DNA of 55,413 nucleotides from Mycobacterium sp. E183 (GTDB taxonomy: Bacteria > Actinomycetota > Actinomycetes > Mycobacteriales > Mycobacteriaceae), in NCBI RefSeq assembly GCF_001667735.1, contig NZ_LZJN01000037.1, positions 1-55,413 on the forward strand. Direction: 5' to 3'. Below, piece after piece: positions 16,018 through 24,372 of the stretch (position 1 is its first letter; each line of letters begins with the position of its first letter). Under the pieces are notes generated by a model. It saw nothing but the letters and a program-made list of their open reading frames with translations, did not search any database and had not been told where the DNA came from. The translations under genes and the position numbers were made by a program.

Positions 16018-16357
16018 CTCGCTTGATTTTGCTGTCGGCGACCACCTTGTCCAACTCTTCCAGCTTCTTTTGCATGGCCTTTTTGTGCTCTTCTGTGGTC
16101 GCTGGGTTTTTGAGAGCCTCGTTGATTGTCTTGCGTGCGTCGTTGATAGCTGACTCAACACGTCTCCGCTGCCCCCACGACAGGATTAGATCAATCAATT
16201 CGCCGAACATGATCCCAATTAGAGGAGCGCCGTACAGCAGGAGGAAACCTGGCCACGTATTGGTGCCGAGGTGCTGCGCAAAGGCGATGAGGGCAGTTCC
16301 ACCGCCGCCGCCCCCGACACCAGCCGTGACCTTGCTACCGGCGTTCTGCAAAGCCAC
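16001..16357 (-). CDS. Small membrane protein with coiled-coil tail
   Basis: This 118-aa protein has a glycine run (GVGGGGGGTALIAFA) and a hydrophobic helix around residues 35-60 (WPGFLLLYGAPLIGIMFGELIDLIL). A long charged helix follows (RRRVESAINDARKTINEALKN and HKKAMQKKLEELDKV) that should form a cytoplasmic coiled coil. No family was recognised. The GTG start follows the stop of the upstream partner gene by 3 nt, so the two form a tightly coupled pair. A holin-like or effector-adaptor role is possible only on layout. Confidence 0.5.
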   Translation of the reverse strand: MALQNAGSKVTAGVGGGGGGTALIAFAQHLGTNTWPGFLLLYGAPLIGIMFGELIDLILSWGQRRRVESAINDARKTINEALKNPATTEEHKKAMQKKLEELDKVVADSKIKRVKGSA

Positions 16358-16360
16358 GTT

Positions 16361-16651
16361 TCACTCGCTCGCCGCCGGATCTCCGGCCCCGTCGCCACGA
16401 TGGGGCCTCTTGGGCACTACCTGTGCTTCGGCGCTGAGATTTCCCCGGGCGCTGAGGTCTGCGGCGATCTGGATGATCTCTTCGGCGTCTTGAAGCTTGT
16501 TGGGGTCTAACCTGACAGTCGCATCTCCCCGCCGAATGACGATCTCGGTTTTAGCATTCCTGCTAAGGAACCAACTGGTCATCGCCTTCACCAGTGCTGA
16601 AACAGCCACGGTGCCACCTACGATGGCCGCCGCCAATTCGATGTTCGCCAC
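16361..16651 (-). CDS. Small membrane-anchored protein, EACC1-like pattern
   Basis: This 96-aa protein has a hydrophobic N-terminal helix (IELAAAIVGGTVAVSALVKAM), then NAKTEIVIRRGDATVRLDPNKLQDAEEIIQIAADL and a Pro/Glu-rich tail. A short TM segment plus a strand-strand-helix of the type I-x-R-x-G-x-x-x-x-L resembles the effector-associated constant component found with some actinobacterial conflict systems, though this is a by-eye resemblance. The GTG start is supported by a TATCCT box exactly 6 nt upstream, fitting leaderless transcription. It is the first gene of a two-gene unit with 16001-16357. Confidence 0.5.
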   Translation of the reverse strand: MANIELAAAIVGGTVAVSALVKAMTSWFLSRNAKTEIVIRRGDATVRLDPNKLQDAEEIIQIAADLSARGNLSAEAQVVPKRPHRGDGAGDPAASE

Positions 16652-16657
16652 CTGTTC

Positions 16658-16663
16658 AGGATA
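16658..16663 (-). promoter_or_regulatory. Leaderless-type -10 box TATCCT
   Basis: On the minus strand TATCCT is followed by exactly 6 nt and then the GTG at 16651. No Shine-Dalgarno is present. Confidence 0.5.
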
Positions 16664-16892
16664 GGCGGACCTGGCCTCCCGCCGCGCGGGCCGGGGTCGG
16701 GGTCGGCACCGATGATCACCAGCCAGAACAGGAGGCTGTCAGGCGGGTGCCAACCGGTGACACGCCTGGGCAAACGGGGAAATTCACAGGTTCCGGCCAG
16801 GCCGCCCACCAGCGAATGGAAAACCATAGGATGCGGGAGGGATGCAGGCAACCCACGACGGCACTAAACCATACCCTGAGCTGCTGTTATGG

Positions 16893-16976
16893 TGGTGGCA
16901 GGTACAGGATTCGAACCTGTGAAGCTTTCGCGACGGATTTACAGTCCGCTCCCATTGGCCGCTCGGGCAACCTGCC
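16893..16976 (-). tRNA. tyrT: tRNA-Tyr (GTA)
   Basis: The minus strand folds as a class II tRNA with CCA encoded. The acceptor arm is GGCAGGT with ACCTGCC. The D region is GCCCGAGCGGCC. The anticodon stem-loop CGGACTGTAAATCCG contains anticodon GTA (16940-16942). A long variable arm (GCGAAAGCTTC) and the T-arm ACAGGTTCGAATCCTGT follow. It marks the border between the low-GC island and the conserved backbone. tRNA 3' ends are frequent integration sites, but no duplicated 3' end was found at the far side of the island. Confidence 0.96.
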
Positions 16977-17045
16977 GCCAGACAGGTTACAACGAGGGGG
17001 TAGACAAAGCACAAACGGCCATCACCGGATGAAGGGACGGATCGA

Positions 17046-17537
17046 ATGGCGGACTCATCGTTCGACATTGTCAGCAAAGTCGAGCGCCAGGAGGTCGACA
17101 ACGCGCTCAACCAGGCCGCCAAGGAGCTGGCCACTCGCTTCGACTTCCGCGGAACCGACACCACGATCGCGTGGAAGGGCGAAGAGGCAATCGAGCTGAC
17201 GTCGTCCACCGAAGAACGCGTCAAGGCGGCTGTCGACGTCTTCAAGGAGAAGCTGATCCGCCGCGACATCTCGATGAAGGCGTTCGACGCCGGTGAACCG
17301 CAGTCCTCCGGCAAGACCTACAAGGTCAGCGGCACCATCAAGCAGGGCATCAGCAGCGAGAACGCCAAGAAGATCACCAAGCTGATCCGCGACGAGGGCC
17401 CCAAGAGCGTCAAGACGCAGATCCAGGGCGACGAGATCCGCGTCACCAGCAAGAAGCGCGACGACCTGCAGGCCGTCCAGGCGCTGCTCAAGCAGGCCGA
17501 CCTGGACGTCGCGCTGCAGTTCGTGAACTACCGGTAG
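17046..17537 (+). CDS. YajQ family nucleotide-binding protein
   Basis: This 163-aa protein matches the YajQ/UPF0234 family end to end: [59 protein letters not shown], and the final ALQFVNYR. Some YajQ proteins in other bacteria bind cyclic di-GMP and influence transcription; the actinobacterial role is not settled. It corresponds to Rv0566c. The Shine-Dalgarno GAAGGGACGG precedes the ATG. It is the first plus-strand backbone gene after tRNA-Tyr, 26 bp before the monooxygenase gene. Confidence 0.95.
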   Translation: MADSSFDIVSKVERQEVDNALNQAAKELATRFDFRGTDTTIAWKGEEAIELTSSTEERVKAAVDVFKEKLIRRDISMKAFDAGEPQSSGKTYKVSGTIKQGISSENAKKITKLIRDEGPKSVKTQIQGDEIRVTSKKRDDLQAVQALLKQADLDVALQFVNYR

Positions 17538-17562
17538 CCCACGGCCGTAAGCGAGGTTCTCA

Positions 17563-19047
17563 ATGGCGATGACCCCTACCGAGGCCGACTACTCCGACGT
17601 CATCATCGTCGGTGCCGGCATCTCCGGCATAGATGCGGCCTACCGGATCACCGAGCGCAACCCCCAGCTGACCTACACCATCCTGGAGCGGCGCGCGCAG
17701 ATCGGCGGCACGTGGGACCTGTTCCGCTACCCCGGGGTGCGCTCGGACAGCAGCATTTTCACGCTGTCGTTCCCGTTCGAGCCGTGGACCCGTAAGGAGG
17801 GCGTGGCCGACGGTGTGCACATCCGCGAGTACCTGGCCGCCACGGCGCACAAATACGGGATCGATCGCCACATCCGATTCGACAGTCATGTCCGCTCAGC
17901 CGACTGGGATTCGTCCACCGACACCTGGACGGTCACCGTCGAGCAGGACGGCGCGCCGAAGCGCTACCGCGGCCGGTTCCTCTTCTTCGGCAGCGGCTAC
18001 TACAACTACGACGAGGGGTACACCCCCGACTTCCCGGGCATCGAAACGTTCGGCGGGACCGTGGTGCATCCCCAGCACTGGCCGGAGGACCTCGATTACA
18101 CCGGCAAGAAGGTCGTGGTGATCGGCAGCGGGGCCACCGCGGTCACCCTGCTGCCGTCGCTGTCGGATCGGGCCGCGAAGGTCACCATGCTGCAGCGCTC
18201 GCCCACCTATCTGATCTCGGCGTCGAAATACGGCAGGGTCGCCGCCGTCGCGCGGAAGGTGCTGCCGCGCAAGCCCGCCCATCTGGTTGTCCGGATGTAC
18301 AGCGCGCTGACCGAGGCGGTGTTCTTCGCGTTGTCCCGCAAGGCTCCCGGGTTGGTGCGGTGGCTGCTGCGGCGCAAGGCGGTCGCCAGCCTGCCCCCCG
18401 GCTACGACGTCGACACCCACTTCAAACCGCGGTACGACCCGTGGGACCAGCGGATGTGCCTGATCCCCGACGCCGACCTGTACGGGGCCATCAGCGCCGG
18501 CCGCGCCGAGGTGGTCACCGACCACATCGACCATTTCGACGCGACGGGCATCGCGCTCGAATCCGGTGGGCACCTCGACGCCGACATCATCGTCACCGCC
18601 ACCGGGTTGCAGCTGCAGGCCTTGGGCGGCACCGCGATCAGCCTGGACGGCAACGAGATCAAGACCAACGACCGCTTCGTCTACAAGGCACACATGCTCG
18701 AGGACGTGCCCAACCTGTTCTGGTGCGTCGGCTACACCAACGCATCGTGGACGCTGCGCGCGGACATCACCGCCCGGGCGACGGCAAAGCTGCTGGCGCA
18801 CATGGCCGCCCACGGCTACACGCACGCCTACCCGCACCGCGGCAACGAGCCGATGACCGAGAAGCCCTCGTGGGACATCAACGCCGGCTACGTGCTGCGC
18901 TCGGTGCACGCGCTGCCGAAGTCGGGAACCAGGCGGCCGTGGAACGTGCGGCAGAACTACCTGGCCGACGCCATCGATTACCGGTTCGACCGCATCGAGG
19001 AGGCGATGGTGTTCGGCCGGGCGTCCGACCGGGCACTCGCCGGGTGA
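17563..19047 (+). CDS. Baeyer-Villiger-type FAD monooxygenase (EthA-like, Rv0565c)
   Basis: This 494-aa flavoprotein has VGAGISGIDAAYRI for FAD near residue 16 and GSGATAVTLLP for NADPH. Between them is a perfect BVMO fingerprint FGGTVVHPQHWP (FxGxxxHxxxWP). The EthA-like segment IGGTWDLFRYPGVRSDSSIFTLSFPF is also present. It should insert oxygen into ketones or oxidise sulfur, using NADPH and O2. EthA-type enzymes activate thiocarbonyl prodrugs. The order yajQ-monooxygenase-gpsA matches Rv0566c-Rv0564c. A second ATG two codons in is equally plausible. Confidence 0.93.
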   Translation: MAMTPTEADYSDVIIVGAGISGIDAAYRITERNPQLTYTILERRAQIGGTWDLFRYPGVRSDSSIFTLSFPFEPWTRKEGVADGVHIREYLAATAHKYGIDRHIRFDSHVRSADWDSSTDTWTVTVEQDGAPKRYRGRFLFFGSGYYNYDEGYTPDFPGIETFGGTVVHPQHWPEDLDYTGKKVVVIGSGATAVTLLPSLSDRAAKVTMLQRSPTYLISASKYGRVAAVARKVLPRKPAHLVVRMYSALTEAVFFALSRKAPGLVRWLLRRKAVASLPPGYDVDTHFKPRYDPWDQRMCLIPDADLYGAISAGRAEVVTDHIDHFDATGIALESGGHLDADIIVTATGLQLQALGGTAISLDGNEIKTNDRFVYKAHMLEDVPNLFWCVGYTNASWTLRADITARATAKLLAHMAAHGYTHAYPHRGNEPMTEKPSWDINAGYVLRSVHALPKSGTRRPWNVRQNYLADAIDYRFDRIEEAMVFGRASDRALAG

Positions 19048-19075
19048 ACTGCTTCTAAATCTTCGATGTCGGCAA

Positions 19076-19081
19076 TACGCT
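19076..19081 (+). promoter_or_regulatory. Leaderless-type -10 box TACGCT
   Basis: TACGCT is followed by 7 nt and then the ATG of gpsA at 19089, with no Shine-Dalgarno. Confidence 0.45.
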
Positions 19082-19088
19082 GATCGCC

Positions 19089-20114
19089 ATGGCAGCAGAG
19101 ATGCGTGAACCCAAGGTCGTTGTCCTCGGTGGCGGTTCCTGGGGGACCACGGTTGCCTCCATCTGCGCGCGACGAGGACCGACGCTGCAGTGGGTGCGCT
19201 CGGAGGAGACCGCGAAGGACATCAACGAAAACCACCGCAACAGCCGCTACCTCGGCGACGAGGCGGTGCTGAGCGACACCCTGCGCGCCACCACCGACTT
19301 CGCCGAGGCGGCCAACTGCGCCGACGTCGTGGTCATGGGCGTGCCCTCACACGGGTTCCGCGGGGTGCTGACCGAGCTGGCGAAGGAACTGCGGCCCTGG
19401 GTACCGGTGGTGTCCCTGGTCAAGGGGCTCGAGCAGGGCACCAACATGCGGATGTCGCAGATCATCGAGGAGGTCCTGCCCGGTCATCCGGCCGGCATCC
19501 TGGCGGGGCCCAACATCGCCCGCGAGGTCGGCGAGGGTTACGCCGCCGCGGCGGTGCTGGCCATGCCCGACCAGCACCTGGCGACCCGGCTTTCCGGGCT
19601 GTTCCGCACCCGGCGTTTCCGGGTGTACACCACCGACGACGTCATCGGGGTGGAGATGGCCGGGGCGCTGAAGAACGTCTATGCCATCTCGGTGGGAATG
19701 GGCTACTCGCTGGGCATCGGTGAGAACACCCGCGCGCTGGTGATCGCGCGCGCGCTGCGGGAGATGACCAAGCTCGGCGTGGCCCTGGGCGGCAACCCCG
19801 AGACCTTCCCGGGCCTGGCCGGCCTGGGTGACCTGATCGTCACCTGCACCAGCCAGCGCAGCCGCAACCGCCACGTCGGTGAACAACTCGGCGCGGGCAA
19901 GCCGATCGACGAGATCATCGCCTCGATGAACCAGGTCGCCGAAGGCGTCAAGGCCGCCAGCGTGATCATGGAATTCGCCAATGAGTTCGGCCTGAACATG
20001 CCGATCGCCCGCGAGGTCGACGCGGTGATCAACCACGGTGCGACGGTCGAGGACGCCTACCGCGGCCTGATGGTCGAGGTACCCGGGCACGAGGTGCACG
20101 GCTCGGGCTTCTGA
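19089..20114 (+). CDS. gpsA: Glycerol-3-phosphate dehydrogenase [NAD(P)+]
   Basis: This 341-aa enzyme reduces dihydroxyacetone phosphate to sn-glycerol-3-phosphate, the head-group precursor for phospholipids. Visible are the Rossmann motif VVLGGGSWGTTVAS, VVSLVKGLEQGT, AGPNIAREVGEGY with the catalytic-site region, the conserved GALKNVYAI Lys segment, and LAGLGDLIVTCTS near the substrate loop. It corresponds to Rv0564c (gpdA1). The start is supported by TACGCT 7 nt upstream; an in-frame ATG four codons downstream (MREPKVVV) is an alternative. The SulP gene follows after 245 bp. Confidence 0.96.
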   Translation: MAAEMREPKVVVLGGGSWGTTVASICARRGPTLQWVRSEETAKDINENHRNSRYLGDEAVLSDTLRATTDFAEAANCADVVVMGVPSHGFRGVLTELAKELRPWVPVVSLVKGLEQGTNMRMSQIIEEVLPGHPAGILAGPNIAREVGEGYAAAAVLAMPDQHLATRLSGLFRTRRFRVYTTDDVIGVEMAGALKNVYAISVGMGYSLGIGENTRALVIARALREMTKLGVALGGNPETFPGLAGLGDLIVTCTSQRSRNRHVGEQLGAGKPIDEIIASMNQVAEGVKAASVIMEFANEFGLNMPIAREVDAVINHGATVEDAYRGLMVEVPGHEVHGSGF

Positions 20115-20281
20115 CGGGCCGTCCGACACCGGTCGAATTCAAATCTTTGCATTCCATATGGGCCGGGCCCGTCCGCTTGACCCTCGGTTCGCCAGCAAAA
20201 TACCGTCGATGCAGCAGCCAGGGATTCCCGGCCGTGCCAGTGTGGGTCCGGCCGGGTCGTAACCGTTTGTGCGCCAAGAGT

Positions 20282-20295
20282 TTACGCCGACGTAA
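20282..20295. promoter_or_regulatory. Inverted repeat upstream of SulP
   Basis: TTACG-CCGA-CGTAA is a perfect short inverted repeat 65 bp before the SulP start and overlaps a TAATAC box. It may be an operator. Confidence 0.35.
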
Positions 20296-20359
20296 TACAG
20301 CGCCATATGGGGCGGACATCGGAACATCCCCCGCAAACATCTAACGAGGGAAGCGACCG

Positions 20360-21913
20360 ATGCAACACATCGAACAGCTCGGCAACCAACCTCACGACCA
20401 GACCGCCAGCCCGCGCAAAGACCGCGTGCGGTCGATCATCCGGCACGACCTCCCTTCGTCGCTCGTCGTTTTCCTGGTCGCGCTCCCGTTGTCCCTGGGG
20501 ATCGCGATCGCATCCAACGCCCCGGTGCTGGCCGGCCTGATCGCCGCCATCGTCGGCGGCATCGTGGTCGGCGCCATCGGCGGGTCGCCGCTACAGGTCA
20601 GCGGCCCAGCGGCCGGGCTGACGGTGGTGGTAGCCGACTTGGTATCCGACTTCGGTTGGGGCGTAACGTGTTTCATCACCGTGGCCGCCGGCGCCCTGCA
20701 GGTGCTGTTGGGGCTCAGCCGCGTCGCGCGGGCGGCGCTGGCGATCTCGCCGGTGGTCGTGCACGCCATGCTGGCCGGCATCGGCATCACGATCGCGCTG
20801 CAACAGGCGCACGTTCTGCTGGGCGGAAAATCCAAGAGCACGGCCTGGCACAACGTCATCGAGCTGCCGGGGCAGATCATCGGCGCGCACCGGCCGGGGG
20901 TCATCTTGGGCGCATTGGTGATCGCCATCCTCGTCTGCTGGCGGTGGGTTCCCACCAAGTTGCGCCGCGTTCCCGGCCCGTTGGTCGCGATCGTGGTCGT
21001 GACGGTGGTGTCGGTCGTCTTTCCGTTCCACGTGCGCCGCATCGACCTCGAGGGCTCGCCGTTGGACGCGTTGCAGCTGCCCGACATTCCGCACGACGGC
21101 TGGGGCGCGGTCGCGATCGGCGTGATCACCGTCGCGCTCATCGCCAGCGTCGAAAGCCTGCTGTCGGCGGTGTCGGTCGACCGGATGCACAACGGGCCAC
21201 GCACCGACTTCGACCGGGAATTGGTCGGGCAGGGCGCCGCCAACATGGTGTCGGGCACGATCGGCGGGCTGCCGGTCACCGGCGTCATCGTCCGCAGCTC
21301 GACCAACGTCAACGCGGGCGCCAAGTCGCGCGCCTCGGCGTTCCTGCACGGCGTGTGGATCCTGCTGTTCACCATCCCGTTCGCCGGGCTGGTCGACGAA
21401 ATCCCCACCGCCGCGCTCGCCGGGCTGCTCATCGTCATCGGCATCCAGTTGCTCAAGCCGGCCCATATCGAAACCGCGATGAAGCACGGCGATCTCGCCG
21501 TGTACGTCGTGACCGCCGTCAGTGTGGTGTTCCTCAACCTGCTGCACGGGGTGATGATCGGCCTCGCGCTGGCCATCGCGCTGACCGGTTGGCGGGTGAT
21601 TCGGGCCAAGGTCGACGCCACGTCCGTCGACGGCGACTGGCAGGTGCAGATCGAGGGCGCCGCGTGCACGTTCCTGGCGCTCCCGCGACTCACCCGGGTC
21701 CTGGCCTCGATTCCCACCGGAACCGTTGTCACCGTGGATGTTTCGGTGCACTACCTGGACCACGCGGCGCATCAGACGATCAGCGACTGGCAGCGCCAGC
21801 ACGAAGCCAACGGCGGCACGGTGAACATCCGCGGGAGGTTCGAGACCGGCCATGCCGCTGGCAAAAATGCGAGTGAGGTCGTCGAGCCCGAAAGGCCCGA
21901 GGCCGCTGCCTGA
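20360..21913 (+). CDS. SulP family inorganic anion transporter
   Basis: This 517-aa membrane protein has about ten to twelve helices with SulP hallmarks: VFLVALPLSLGIAIASNAPVLAGL, the IGGSPLQVSGPAAGLTVVVADL core segment, and SVDRMHNGPRTDFDRELVGQGAANM. The C-terminal region (about residues 425-500) looks like a reduced STAS domain. It should import sulfate or bicarbonate by cation coupling, and sequence does not separate these. The Shine-Dalgarno GAGGGAAG precedes the ATG. From what I recall of the M. tuberculosis order gpsA is directly next to htpX, so this is an inserted gene. Confidence 0.92.
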   Translation: MQHIEQLGNQPHDQTASPRKDRVRSIIRHDLPSSLVVFLVALPLSLGIAIASNAPVLAGLIAAIVGGIVVGAIGGSPLQVSGPAAGLTVVVADLVSDFGWGVTCFITVAAGALQVLLGLSRVARAALAISPVVVHAMLAGIGITIALQQAHVLLGGKSKSTAWHNVIELPGQIIGAHRPGVILGALVIAILVCWRWVPTKLRRVPGPLVAIVVVTVVSVVFPFHVRRIDLEGSPLDALQLPDIPHDGWGAVAIGVITVALIASVESLLSAVSVDRMHNGPRTDFDRELVGQGAANMVSGTIGGLPVTGVIVRSSTNVNAGAKSRASAFLHGVWILLFTIPFAGLVDEIPTAALAGLLIVIGIQLLKPAHIETAMKHGDLAVYVVTAVSVVFLNLLHGVMIGLALAIALTGWRVIRAKVDATSVDGDWQVQIEGAACTFLALPRLTRVLASIPTGTVVTVDVSVHYLDHAAHQTISDWQRQHEANGGTVNIRGRFETGHAAGKNASEVVEPERPEAAA

Positions 21914-21988
21914 TTGGCGTGCTCAATCCCACCCGGAAAGCCCGAAGGTGCCGCTCGGCGCCCTCCCGCTGAGCTTCTGGACGATCCA

Positions 21989-22285
21989 CTAATTCATCGG
22001 CACACCCTGCTCGGTGGCCTCCAGCGCGAGGCGGGCATGCAACTCCGGCGAGGTTCTCACCAGGAATCGCCCGCCGTAGTGGCGCCGCGACAGCGGTTCG
22101 GGAACTTCGTCGCCGCAGGCGCGCAGGACCTCCACATGCTCGGTGACGGCGTCCTCGATGGCGGCCACCGCTTGGGGCGCGGTGGGCGCTTGGCGCCTCA
22201 GGTACGGCAATTCGACGCATACGCCAAGGTATTCGTCGTAGTCGGGCAACCACTGCGCTCGGTAGGTGTAGTGGTCCACGCGCAA
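21989..22285 (-). CDS. HicB-like antitoxin, C-terminus cut by an amber codon
   Basis: This is a HicB-family-like protein of 98 aa. The N-terminus reads VDHYTYRAQWLPDYDEYLGVCVELPYL, followed by a helical segment and a C-terminal DNA-binding start FLVRTSPELHARLALEATEQGVPMN. TAG at 21989-21991 replaces the codon where relatives have Gln; the frame continues WIVQKLSGR and ends at TGA 21923-21925. The ribbon-helix-helix domain is therefore cut. The TTG at 22285 was chosen (GTG at 22279 also possible) because a palindromic operator-like site lies directly upstream. A longer GTG start at 22321 would place that site inside the gene. No HicA toxin is next to it. Confidence 0.65.
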   Translation of the reverse strand: MRVDHYTYRAQWLPDYDEYLGVCVELPYLRRQAPTAPQAVAAIEDAVTEHVEVLRACGDEVPEPLSRRHYGGRFLVRTSPELHARLALEATEQGVPMN

Positions 22286-22288
22286 TGT

Positions 22289-22315
22289 GATAGCACGGGT
22301 GATATCAAATCCGGG
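22289..22315. promoter_or_regulatory. Operator-like site 1 at hicB-like gene
   Basis: This site shares GATAGC-x-CGGG-x-GATATCAAATCC with site 2 (22371-22397). The TATCAAATCC arm is intact and the left arm is degenerate. It lies directly upstream of the chosen hicB start. Confidence 0.5.
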
Positions 22316-22364
22316 AGTCACTCATCCCCAGGGACGGGCCTCTCCGCACCATATGGCTCTCGCC

Positions 22365-22394
22365 GGATTTGATAGCGCGGGCGATATCAAATCC
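22365..22394. promoter_or_regulatory. Perfect palindrome (operator-like site 2)
   Basis: GGATTTGATA - 10 nt - TATCAAATCC is a perfect inverted repeat lying between the hicB-like gene and the end of htpX. Spacing of the half-sites by one helical turn suits a ribbon-helix-helix or HTH regulator. Confidence 0.6.
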
Positions 22395-22414
22395 CGCGAC
22401 GGACTCATGCTCGG

Positions 22415-23269
22415 CTAGCCGCGCGCCATCGCCTCCAGCCGGCGGATGCGGTCCTCGATCGGCGGGTGCGTCGAGAACAGCGACCCGATCCGCTCGCCCG
22501 CGCGGAACGGGTTGGCGATCATCAGGTGGGCCTGGCTGGCCAGCTGCGGCTCCGGCGGCAGCGGGGCCGCCTGGACGCCGCCCGAGATCTTGCGCAGCGC
22601 CGACGCCAAGGCCAGGGGGTCGCCCGTCAGCACCGCACCCGATTCATCCGCCTGGTACTCGCGCGACCGCGACACCGCCAGCCGCACCACGGTGGCGGCG
22701 ATCGGACCCAGCAGCGAAACCAACAGCAGCGCAAAGGGATTGCCCTCGTCGTCGCGGTTGCCGCCGAAGAACATCGCCATGTAGGACAGGGCGGTGATGA
22801 TCGACGCCATCGCTCCGGCGATGCAGGAGATGAGGATGTCGCGGTTGTAGACGTGGGACAGCTCGTGCCCCAGGACCGCCCGCAGCTCGCGTTCGCTGAG
22901 GATTCCCAAAATGCCGGTGGTGCAACACACGGCGGCGTTGCGCGGGTTACGGCCGGTCGCGAACGCGTTGGGCGCGTTGGTGTCGCTGATGTACAGCCGG
23001 GGCATCGGCTGGTGCGCGGCGGTGGCGAGTTCGCGCACGATCCGGTACATCGCCGGCGCCTGCAGCTCGGACACCGGCTGCGCGTGCATCGCCCGCAGCG
23101 CCAGCTTGTCGCTGTTGTAGTAGGTGTAGACGTTCATGCCGATGGCGAACAGCACCGACAGGAACATCGCGGTCCTGCCGAACAGCGAGCCCACGAACAC
23201 GATCAACGCGGACATACCGACCAACAGGGCGAAGGTCTTCAGCCTGTTGGCATGGGGATGCCAGGTCAT
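22415..23269 (-). CDS. htpX: Protease HtpX homologue
   Basis: This 284-aa membrane metalloprotease of family M48 degrades misfolded membrane proteins. Two N-terminal helices ([19 protein letters not shown] and [15 protein letters not shown]) precede the zinc site [10 protein letters not shown] (HExxH), with the third ligand in [11 protein letters not shown]. Two further helices lie between. The C-terminus ends [20 protein letters not shown], typical for the family. The ATG at 23269 is set by a strong AGGAGG upstream; the longer frame to 23302 is not needed. It corresponds to Rv0563. It is separated from the polyprenyl synthase gene by about 70 bp on the same strand. Confidence 0.96.
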   Translation of the reverse strand: MTWHPHANRLKTFALLVGMSALIVFVGSLFGRTAMFLSVLFAIGMNVYTYYNSDKLALRAMHAQPVSELQAPAMYRIVRELATAAHQPMPRLYISDTNAPNAFATGRNPRNAAVCCTTGILGILSERELRAVLGHELSHVYNRDILISCIAGAMASIITALSYMAMFFGGNRDDEGNPFALLLVSLLGPIAATVVRLAVSRSREYQADESGAVLTGDPLALASALRKISGGVQAAPLPPEPQLASQAHLMIANPFRAGERIGSLFSTHPPIEDRIRRLEAMARG

Positions 23270-23340
23270 CGGGTCCTCCTTGGAGCGTCGACTATCGCTC
23301 ATTGAACGCCTGAAAAGGCGCCAAAGGTTCCCTCGACGCG

Positions 23341-24357
23341 CTAACCGTGCCGGCTGATGGTGTAGTCGACCAGCGTCTGCAGCGCCTGCCGGCCGGGGAC
23401 ATCGGGCAGCAGGGCCAGCTCGTCGCGCGCCTGCCCCGCGTATTCGGCCAGCGTCTGCTTGGCCTTGGCCATCCCGGGGGACGCCCGCAACAGCGCCAGC
23501 GCCTCGGCCACCGCCGCGTCGTCGTCGATGGGCCCGGCCAGCAGCTCACGCAGCCGCACCGCGTCGGCCCCGGGTTCGCGCAGCGCGTAGAGCATCGGCA
23601 GCGTGTGCACGCCCTCACGCACGTCGGTGCCGGGCAGCTTGCCGGACTCATGCGAGTCGCTGTCGATGTCGATGATGTCGTCGGAGATCTGGAAGGCGGT
23701 GCCCACGATGCCGCCGAGCCGGCTGAGCCGCTCGACCTGCTCGGCGTCGGCGCCGGAGAACATGGCGCCGAACCGGCCCGCCGCGGCGATCAGGCAGGCG
23801 GTCTTCTCGTACACCACCTTCAGGTAGTGCTCGATCGGATCGGCCCCCTCGGCCGGGCCCGTCAGGCCGCGCGTCTCCCGCATCTGCCCGGTCACCAGCT
23901 GGGCGAACGTCTCGGCGATCAGGCGCACCGCCTCGGGTCCGAGCCGCGACACCAGCCGCGACGCCGTGGCGAACAGGTAGTCCCCCGCCAGGATCGCGAC
24001 GTTGTTCCCCCAGCGGACGTTCGCGGTGGGCGCGCCCCGGCGCACCTCCGCCTCGTCCATCACGTCGTCGTGATAGAGGGTGGCCAGGTGCACCAGCTCG
24101 ATGACCGAGCCGGCGATCGTCACCTCGTGCGCGTCGGGGTTCGGCCCGATCTGGGCGGACAGGACGGTGAACAACGGCCGGAATCGCTTGCCGCCGGCCT
24201 TGAATAGGTGGGTCAGCGAGTCGGTCATCACGTCGTCGGCGCTGCGCAGCTCGGTGTCCATGAGCCGTTCGATCCGCCCGACGCCGTCGCGCACCGTGGC
24301 GGCGAAGGCGGGGTCGCCGAAGTCGATGCCCGCCACCACCGTCGCCGGAGTACTCAC
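23341..24357 (-). CDS. grcC1: Long-chain polyprenyl diphosphate synthase (GrcC1-like)
   Basis: This 338-aa trans-prenyltransferase condenses isopentenyl diphosphate onto an allylic primer to make a long isoprenoid chain. The two aspartate-rich motifs are [15 protein letters not shown] and [11 protein letters not shown], and GGKRFRP lies near residue 55. It corresponds to Rv0562 and sits beside menJ, fitting synthesis of the menaquinone side chain. The GTG at 24357 was chosen because TATGTT lies exactly 6 nt upstream (leaderless). The longer frame on this strand runs through menJ. Its start codon is only 15 bp from the menJ start on the other strand. Confidence 0.93.
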   Translation of the reverse strand: MSTPATVVAGIDFGDPAFAATVRDGVGRIERLMDTELRSADDVMTDSLTHLFKAGGKRFRPLFTVLSAQIGPNPDAHEVTIAGSVIELVHLATLYHDDVMDEAEVRRGAPTANVRWGNNVAILAGDYLFATASRLVSRLGPEAVRLIAETFAQLVTGQMRETRGLTGPAEGADPIEHYLKVVYEKTACLIAAAGRFGAMFSGADAEQVERLSRLGGIVGTAFQISDDIIDIDSDSHESGKLPGTDVREGVHTLPMLYALREPGADAVRLRELLAGPIDDDAAVAEALALLRASPGMAKAKQTLAEYAGQARDELALLPDVPGRQALQTLVDYTISRHG

Positions 24358-24363
24358 CCGACC

Positions 24364-24369
24364 AACATA
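24364..24369 (-). promoter_or_regulatory. Leaderless-type -10 box TATGTT
   Basis: On the minus strand TATGTT precedes the GTG of the polyprenyl synthase by 6 nt and occupies most of the 15 bp between the two divergent start codons. Confidence 0.5.
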
Positions 24370-24372
24370 CTG

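Noticed and set aside
20591..21853. 420-codon minus-strand frame opposite SulP
   Set aside because: It is His/Arg/Asp-rich antisense translation of the transporter and shows no domain.
21989..22321. Calling a full HicAB toxin-antitoxin system
   Set aside because: No HicA-like small RNA-binding protein is encoded on either side, and the HicB-like gene is truncated.
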